A model generated the notes under the pieces. That model did not search any database. It had not been told where the DNA came from and saw only the letters and a program-made list of their open reading frames with translations. The position numbers and the translations under genes are program-made. A DNA stretch of 46,244 nt, taken from contig NZ_CAKZNK010000075.1 of NCBI RefSeq assembly GCF_937129525.1, forward strand, positions 1 through 46,244, in the 5' to 3' direction. Below, in pieces: positions 40,801-46,244 of this stretch (the first letter of the stretch is position 1; every line of letters begins with the position of its first letter). The DNA is from an uncultured Chloroflexus sp. (GTDB taxonomy: Bacteria; Chloroflexota; Chloroflexia; Chloroflexales; Chloroflexaceae).

Positions 40801-41415
40801 ATGGAACCCATTTCAATCATTGCCGGCAAAGCAGTCGTTTTGCCGGTAGAGAATATCGATACGGATCAGATTATTCCGGCCCGTTTCCTCAAAGTTACCG
40901 ACAAGAGTGGACTGGCTGCCGGCCTGTTTGAAGCCTGGCGCTATCTGCCCGATGGCTCGCCTAACCCCGACTTTCCGCTCAATCGACCGGAAGCTGCTGG
41001 CGCAACGATACTGATCAGCGGGCGCAACTTTGGGTGTGGTAGCTCGCGCGAACATGCGCCGTGGGCGTTACAAGATTACGGCTTCCGCGCGGTGATTGCG
41101 CCATCGTTTGCCGACATCTTCCGCAGCAATGCGCTCAAGATCGGGTTGCTGCCGGTTGCCATCGAACAGTCAATGTACGATGAGCTGGTGGCTTTGTATG
41201 CCAGCGATCCCCAGATGACGCTAACGATCGATCTGGCAGCACAGACGGTTACGTTGCCTGATGGTCGCCAGATCAGCTTTCCCATCGATGCGTTCAGCAA
41301 ATATTGCCTGCTCCACGGCGTTGATCAGCTTGGCTTTTTACTCAACCAGGAAGCAGCGATTGCTGAATACGAGGCAAGCCATCCGCAACCGGTGAAGACA
41401 ACCGCTGCTGACTAA
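40801..41415 (+). CDS. 3-isopropylmalate dehydratase small subunit LeuD
   Basis: A 204-residue swivel-domain partner of Leu[17 protein letters not shown] at the N terminus and [17 protein letters not shown] with the conserved Arg. AGGAG precedes the ATG at 40801. Last gene of the operon; leuB, ilvD and a transaminase are not in this window. Confidence 0.95.
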   Translation: MEPISIIAGKAVVLPVENIDTDQIIPARFLKVTDKSGLAAGLFEAWRYLPDGSPNPDFPLNRPEAAGATILISGRNFGCGSSREHAPWALQDYGFRAVIAPSFADIFRSNALKIGLLPVAIEQSMYDELVALYASDPQMTLTIDLAAQTVTLPDGRQISFPIDAFSKYCLLHGVDQLGFLLNQEAAIAEYEASHPQPVKTTAAD

Positions 41416-41463
41416 CGCGAAGACGGATCTCGCGCTGAATAATCGCCATCCGGCACAAGACAA

Positions 41464-41492
41464 GGGCGGGGGATGCCCCGCCCCGTTTTATT
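41464..41492 (+). terminator. Rho-independent terminator of the ilv-leu operon
   Basis: GGGCGGGG-GATG-CCCCGCCC (41464-41471, 41476-41483), then CGTTTTATT. It lies 48 bases after leuD and is the strongest terminator of the plus strand in the window. The rest of the gap to 41725 shows no gene. Confidence 0.85.
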
Positions 41493-41725
41493 CCCGCTTG
41501 CGCGCATGACCCCCAGACTCGGCGCGTGGCCTGCTCTGTCCGCCTGCCGTCCAATCCTCAGACTGTAGCAACTCTCCCGTGATTGCACAGGCGAGGATGG
41601 ATGAACGAACGCGCCGCGATCTATCCGTTATGCTGTTGGCCTGAAATCGCTCACAAATTTGCCCTGTTTGTCAGCGAATGCGCAACCAACTGGCTGCGTA
41701 TGCGTTATTATTACTAGGAGCAGCA

Positions 41726-41776
41726 ATGCAGGCTGCGCTTGTATTCGACAGTGATCGTCATCATGCTTCGACTTAG
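41726..41776 (+). CDS. Possible 16-aa upstream frame overlapping the M23 gene start
   Basis: An ATG at 41726 has a strong AGGAG (from 41716) at good spacing, yet its frame ends after 16 codons at 41776. It overlaps the ATG of the peptidase gene (41763) in another frame, and that ATG has no ribosome site of its own. This suggests translational coupling through a short leader frame. A sequencing frameshift at the start is the main alternative. Confidence 0.4.
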   Translation: MQAALVFDSDRHHAST

Positions 41777-44141
41777 CCGCTGGATCTTCATTCTTTTCCT
41801 CATCTTTGCCGCAACCCCCTTATCGGCACAACCGGCGGGTGGGTGGAGCGTGGCAGAGTTTCTGAACAGACAACCAGGCCCATTGAAAGACCTGATTATC
41901 GCCGGGCGCAGCGCAGCCGACATTATTGAAGAGCAGAGTAGTTACTTCGGTGTTAGCCCCTTTCTGAGCCTGGCCTTGCTCGAAGCAACGGCAGGCTTGC
42001 TAAGCAATCCCTCGCCACCATCGGAAGCGATCTCGCATCCTTTTGGCCTCCACGGCCCGGCTGGTTTCGACGAGCAGATAGCCTGGGTTAATCGTGAATT
42101 GCGCGCCGGATTGGGTCCGTATCAACAACCACCGGTGATCCGGTTGAGCGACGGGTTGAGCCTTACGCTCTCCCTCGCTGAGCCAGCGGAATGGATTGCG
42201 ATGAAGCGTTTCCTGGCTCAGGGGCGCGACTCGGCGACCTGGTTAGCCGCAGTAAAAGCCACCCATACCGCCCTGAAAACCTACTTCGATGGTGAGCTTG
42301 CGCCACCTGCCGCTGCGCCCGCCGGCAACGTTGGCTGGTTGCGAGCACCCTGGCCGCCAGGGACACGTGTCATTCACCTCGCCTATTTTGATCACATGTA
42401 CCCGATGGTTGATCTCGGCGGCGATGGAAACGGCGAGATGGTCGATTATCTCGGTCGTCGCAATGTTCAATACAACAGTCACGATGGGCACGATTATGTC
42501 TTTCCAGAAGCGCCATTCGCTACACCGATTCTGGCGGCAGCGGCTGGAACCGCATATGCCTTTAACGAAGCGCGCGGCCTGGGGGTGGTGATCGTTCATC
42601 CGAACGGGTACGAGACGGTATACTGGCATCTGAGCGCACTCGATCCGATCTTCAGCAACGGTAACGGTATCCCGGTTGTCACGGGGCAGCGGATTGGGGT
42701 GAGTGGCGCGAGTGGCGTAAGTGGTACGCCACACCTGCACTTTGAGGTGCGCCGCTGGGAAGGCGGCATTCGCAAGCAGGTTGATCCGTATGGCTGGCAC
42801 GGCCCCGGCCCCGATCCATGCCCGAACTACGCCGGTTGCGCTGCCAGTGAGTGGCTGTGGCATCCTGATCTGATCGGAACGTATGACTTTACCCCACCCG
42901 ATTACCCGGCACAACCGGTTGATACAACTCCACCAATCGGAACACTGTGGGTCTCACCTCCAGATGATCTGTTGCTGGCAGTCACGTTCGATGGTCATCC
43001 GGCGCAGACGGTTGGACAAGGGCTACCTCAGGTGAGCGGAACGTTGCGCTTCGCGCCAGGACGTTTTGGTCAGGCACTGATCAGCGACGACGCCGAGATT
43101 GCGTTCCCAACCACCGGTAATTTCAATCCCGACCAGGGCACTATTAGTCTGTGGGTGGAAGTTCCGACAAGCTGGTCGGCCAACAGTCTCAACCGCCATT
43201 ATCTCTGGGCAACCAGCGCCGAACCGACAGGGGCGCCGGTCTATACCGGCACATTGGCGCTGCGTCGCGACCGGCTCGGTCCAAACAACAGCGCCCAATG
43301 GACATTCTGGACAGTCGGTGATGTGACGAGCGGCGAAGATCTGCTGAGTGTGCCGGATACGTTGCCCGCAGGATGGCACCATTTTGCGGTAATCTGGGAC
43401 GCAACTAGCGGCACGAAAGTGTTGTACATCGACGGCGAGCGCGTGGCCGAGCGCAACAATGCGGTCTTGCCTGTTATGACCGGCGGCCTCATACATCTTG
43501 GTCGATTTAGCAGCGGCGGCGCCGCAGCAGGAGTCAAGCTTGATGAGCTGGCCGCGTTTGATCGCCCGCTCACAGAAGAAGAAATTGCCGTTCTGGCGAG
43601 CGCGCCACCATTGACCCTGGAACAGCGCCAGCTCAACGGGCAAGGTATTCGTATTGATACCAACGCCATCGATGACAATGGCAGCATTGCCGCTGTCATT
43701 CTCGGTATTAACGGTGAGCTGAGCGATCCATTGCCTTATTACGATAGTTATCGCTGGAGTCTGCCACCGATTGAGGGTAGCCACGTGGTCGAGGTGCATT
43801 ACCTGGATCGGGCCGGCAACACGACCATCGTCACTCAAACTGTGCAACTCAATTTGCCGCCACAGGTCGAAGTACACACAGCCCAGATCGAAGACGATTT
43901 GATCAGCATTCAGATCACAGCCTTCGATCAGCATCAGCCATTAGAGATGCAATTTAGCGCAACGCCAGATTTTGCCGATGCGACCTGGATACCATTCCTG
44001 CCGGAAGTGCGTTGGCGGTGGGGGGAAACGGAAACACGCCGGCTGTTTGTCCGCTTGCGCGACGCGACCGGCCTCGTTACCGAACCGATTGCCATTAATG
44101 CGCCGACCCATGCGGTATTCGTGCCGTTCCTGGCTCGTTGA
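41763..44141 (+). CDS. Secreted M23-type metallopeptidase with LamG-like domain
   Basis: A 792-residue exported protein. A signal peptide (LRLSRWIFILFLIFAATPLSA) is followed by a helical region (about 25-190) and an M23/LytM peptidase domain (about 230-330) with all zinc ligands: SHDGHD (H-x-G-x-D, near 239) and HLHFEV (H-x-H, near 323), plus YWHLS. A LamG/concanavalin-like domain follows (about 405-620, with WHHFAVIWDATSG...KVLYIDGERV), then Ig-like strands. It should cut cell-wall peptide cross-links outside the membrane. I choose the ATG at 41763 since it opens the signal peptide. Confidence 0.88.
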   Translation: MLRLSRWIFILFLIFAATPLSAQPAGGWSVAEFLNRQPGPLKDLIIAGRSAADIIEEQSSYFGVSPFLSLALLEATAGLLSNPSPPSEAISHPFGLHGPAGFDEQIAWVNRELRAGLGPYQQPPVIRLSDGLSLTLSLAEPAEWIAMKRFLAQGRDSATWLAAVKATHTALKTYFDGELAPPAAAPAGNVGWLRAPWPPGTRVIHLAYFDHMYPMVDLGGDGNGEMVDYLGRRNVQYNSHDGHDYVFPEAPFATPILAAAAGTAYAFNEARGLGVVIVHPNGYETVYWHLSALDPIFSNGNGIPVVTGQRIGVSGASGVSGTPHLHFEVRRWEGGIRKQVDPYGWHGPGPDPCPNYAGCAASEWLWHPDLIGTYDFTPPDYPAQPVDTTPPIGTLWVSPPDDLLLAVTFDGHPAQTVGQGLPQVSGTLRFAPGRFGQALISDDAEIAFPTTGNFNPDQGTISLWVEVPTSWSANSLNRHYLWATSAEPTGAPVYTGTLALRRDRLGPNNSAQWTFWTVGDVTSGEDLLSVPDTLPAGWHHFAVIWDATSGTKVLYIDGERVAERNNAVLPVMTGGLIHLGRFSSGGAAAGVKLDELAAFDRPLTEEEIAVLASAPPLTLEQRQLNGQGIRIDTNAIDDNGSIAAVILGINGELSDPLPYYDSYRWSLPPIEGSHVVEVHYLDRAGNTTIVTQTVQLNLPPQVEVHTAQIEDDLISIQITAFDQHQPLEMQFSATPDFADATWIPFLPEVRWRWGETETRRLFVRLRDATGLVTEPIAINAPTHAVFVPFLAR

Positions 44142-44502
44142 GCATTATGGGGCGCGGTAGCTTCCTGCAATAAGGCGCAACATTCCTCTGTTTACGCTGC
44201 ACACCGCATGGCTTGATCGCGCTCTGCCTGACCGGATTGAAGTTCGGATAGTGAGCAGTTGAGCCAATCAACGGTCATCACCGCTTGTTGCGGGTAACCA
44301 GAACCGAGCCGATACCGGCATCATCGCCGAACAAGCCATTCGATATTTTCCGGGAGACTGTTAACTTTGGCGAATGATCGAGGTTACCCCTCATAACCGT
44401 TCGCTGTGATCATACACCGGCTTAATCTCGCCATCATCTTTGCTTAACAACCATCATCTATATTAGTAGATGCAAGTGTCCGCTTTGAGGAGGAATAGCA
44501 CT
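44142..44502 (+). other. Intergenic region with small hairpin
   Basis: No gene seen in these 361 bases. A short inverted repeat CATCTA (44455-44460) / TAGATG (44467-44472) lies 30 bases ahead of the next start, with TATATT (44459-44464) inside it as a possible -10. No convincing -35 was found at the right distance. Confidence 0.5.
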
Positions 44503-46089
44503 ATGCATCTTCGGGTATTGACCATGATCGTCGCCATCGCACTCTTAGTCAGTGCGATCAGTCCCGTATCTGCGCTGGCCACGTCCGCTGCGCCGGTTTT
44601 TACGCTGCGCGCCACGTACACAACCGGACTGGGTAGCCTTTCTGGAGAAACCGTTGCCTTTGGCCGCAATCGGATGTACGTTACCAACAGTGTTGGAAAT
44701 TCGCTCGATATTGTTGATCTCAGTAACATCGATGCTCCGAGTCGCATTACCCGGATCGACCTTTCACCATATGGCGCCGGGCCGAACAGTGTGGCCGCGC
44801 GCGGCAATCTGGTCGCGGTTGCGGTTGAAGCCGATCCGAAGACTGATCCAGGCAGCGTAGTCTTTTTCAATCCGGATGGCAGGTATCTCAACCACGTTCG
44901 AGTCGGTGCGCTGCCTGACATGCTCACCTTTTCCCCCAATGGTCGCCTGTTGCTGGTCGCCAACGAGGGCGAACCGAACGATACCTATACTATCGACCCG
45001 TATGGCACGATCAGCATTATTCCGGTCAGTGGCAACATTCGCCGTCTGCGTGACCACGATGTCATCCACATCGGTTTTAGTGAATTTGAAGTTGGCGGTG
45101 CGTACCGTGATCAATTCGATCCGGCAACTCGCATCTTTGGGCCAACCGCCAACGATCCCGATGCAGTGCAGAAGAATCTCGAGCCGGAATACATCACAGT
45201 GACTGCGGATAATCAGTTTGCATATGTAACGCTGCAAGAGAACAATGCGATCGCGAAGATCGATCTGCGCTTCTTCTGCGTTGAATGGGTGCGGTCGCTG
45301 GGTTTGAAGGATCACAGCATCGCCGGTCACGGATTAGATGCCAGCGATCGCGATAGCGCTATCAACATCACTACCTGGCCGGTCTTTGGTATGTATCAAC
45401 CGGATGCAATTGCCACGTACAAAGTGCGTGGACAGACCTATCTGGTCACGGCCAACGAGGGTGATGCGCGCGAGTACAGTGGCTTTAATGAAGAGATTCG
45501 CGTGGGATCGAGTCGGTATCAGCTCGACCCGACGGTATTTCCGAATGCAACATCATTGAAAGTGAATGCAGCGCTGGGTCGTCTTACCGTGAGCAACGCG
45601 AGTGGCGATATTGACGGCGATGGTGACTTTGATCAGATTCACGTCTTTGGTGGCCGTTCGTTCTCGATCTGGGATGCTGAAGGGCGCCTGGTTTTCGACA
45701 GCGGCGATCAGATCGAGCAGATTGTGGCAACGACCTATCCGACGTTCTTTAACAGCAATAACGATGAGAACAATTTCGATAGTCGAAGCGATAACAAGGG
45801 GCCTGAACCGGAAGGGCTGGCGATCGGCAGAATCGGTCAGCGCGCGTATGCGTTTGTTGGGCTTGAACGCCAAGGCGGCGTGATGATTTTTGACATCAGC
45901 ACGCCCAATGCGCCGGTTTTTGTGCAATACATCAATAATCGTGACTTTGGTGGCGCGAGCGTTGGTCCAGATAGCGGGCCAGAGATTGTGACGTTCGTTC
46001 CGGCCAATCGTAGCCCAAGCGGAAGGGCGCTGGTGCTGGTGGCTAACGAGGTTAGTGGTACGGTTAGTGTGTATGAAGCTGATCGGTGA
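44503..46089 (+). CDS. Secreted choice-of-anchor-I beta-propeller protein
   Basis: A 528-residue exported protein: signal peptide (LTMIVAIALLVSAISPVSALA), then a seven-bladed propeller-like chain with the family phrases YVTNSVGNSLDIVDLSN, MLTFSPNGRLLLVANEGEPND, YLVTANEGDAREYSGF, DIDGDGDFDQIHVFGGRSF and DNKGPEPEGLAIG. Related domains occur in extracellular phosphatase or phytase-like proteins; the role here is unknown. GAGGAGGA precedes the ATG at 44503. The stop codon TGA is formed by the first heptamer repeat unit. Confidence 0.88.
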   Translation: MHLRVLTMIVAIALLVSAISPVSALATSAAPVFTLRATYTTGLGSLSGETVAFGRNRMYVTNSVGNSLDIVDLSNIDAPSRITRIDLSPYGAGPNSVAARGNLVAVAVEADPKTDPGSVVFFNPDGRYLNHVRVGALPDMLTFSPNGRLLLVANEGEPNDTYTIDPYGTISIIPVSGNIRRLRDHDVIHIGFSEFEVGGAYRDQFDPATRIFGPTANDPDAVQKNLEPEYITVTADNQFAYVTLQENNAIAKIDLRFFCVEWVRSLGLKDHSIAGHGLDASDRDSAINITTWPVFGMYQPDAIATYKVRGQTYLVTANEGDAREYSGFNEEIRVGSSRYQLDPTVFPNATSLKVNAALGRLTVSNASGDIDGDGDFDQIHVFGGRSFSIWDAEGRLVFDSGDQIEQIVATTYPTFFNSNNDENNFDSRSDNKGPEPEGLAIGRIGQRAYAFVGLERQGGVMIFDISTPNAPVFVQYINNRDFGGASVGPDSGPEIVTFVPANRSPSGRALVLVANEVSGTVSVYEADR

Positions 46090-46244
46090 TAGGCGATAGG
46101 CGATAGCCGATAGGCGATAGTTGATAGGCGATAGCCGATAGGCGATAGCTGATAGGCGATAGCCGATAGGCGATAGCTGATAGGCGATAGCCGATAGGCG
46201 ATAGCTGATAGGCGATAGCCGATAGGCGATAGCTGATAGGCGAT
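46087..46244. repeat. Heptamer repeat array at the right window end
   Basis: About 22 units of YGATAGS run without interruption from the stop codon of the last gene to the window end. In most of the array they form a 28-base higher-order unit (CGATAGC, CGATAGG, CGATAGC, TGATAGG). The same heptamers open the window at base 1. Confidence 0.95.

Noticed and set aside
46087-46244. CRISPR array at the right end
   Set aside because: Seven-base units stand directly side by side with no spacers and no cas genes.

Overview
The window reads as chromosome of a chlorosome-bearing filamentous anoxygenic phototroph, almost certainly Chloroflexus or a very close relative (Chloroflexota). The decisive evidence is csmA at 19690-19929. 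It encodes the chlorosome baseplate protein with a 51-residue mature part and a 27-residue C-terminal extension. In the same strand and cluster lie genes matching csmM, csmN, bchU (BChl c C-20 methyltransferase) and bchK (BChl c synthase). Chlorosome-less relatives such as Roseiflexus would not carry this set.

Layout. (1) 1-4700: heptamer repeats at the window edge, a 1275-residue Eco57I-type DNA methylase/restriction protein on the minus strand carrying an in-frame palindromic element, a small Cys-rich ORF, a 62-bp tandem repeat and a strong terminator. (2) 4776-21385, all minus strand: a chlorosome biogenesis cluster of 18 genes. It starts at a TTGACA-N17-TACTAT promoter. Gene order is ArsA/Get3-type ATPase, csmA, two paralogous PH-like proteins with arginine-motif tails, a second ArsA/Get3-type ATPase, an ArsA homologue that has lost its P-loop, an alpha/beta hydrolase, an HExxH metallopeptidase, a Pro-rich protein, two tandem lipase-like proteins, a membrane protein (with its own promoter), bchU, bchK, csmM, csmN, a type II NADH dehydrogenase-like flavoprotein, an SRPBCC protein (probably csmP) and a two-TM protein. 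(3) 21652-25936: mixed genes (mutarotase-like protein, truncated haemoglobin, hydrolase, DUF4097 protein, dual-specificity phosphatase). (4) 26071-31125, plus strand: NYN nuclease-like protein, methyltransferase, then a pterin-type operon (folB, RibD_C reductase, MDR dehydrogenase, PTPS/QueD homologue, GT4 glycosyltransferase). (5) 31223-32590: lipoprotein gene with a structured leader. (6) 32615-41491: branched-chain amino acid operon ilvB-ilvN-ilvC-leuA-pheA-leuC-leuD. It is preceded by a Leu/Val/Ile-rich leader peptide and attenuator and closed by a clear terminator. (7) 41726-46244: a secreted M23 peptidase with a LamG-like domain, a secreted choice-of-anchor-I beta-propeller protein, then heptamer repeats to the window end.

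How it may work together. The chlorosome cluster combines pigment completion (BchU, BchK), envelope proteins (CsmA, CsmM, CsmN), likely membrane or lipid handling (lipases, PH-like proteins), protein targeting (ArsA/Get3-type ATPases with C-terminal crystallin-like domains) and a protease. My main hypothesis is that the unnamed genes are a dedicated chlorosome assembly and CsmA maturation machine. The second candidate for novelty is the pterin-type operon, whose PTPS homologue lacks the usual catalytic Cys and Glu. The third is the ilv leader-peptide attenuator.
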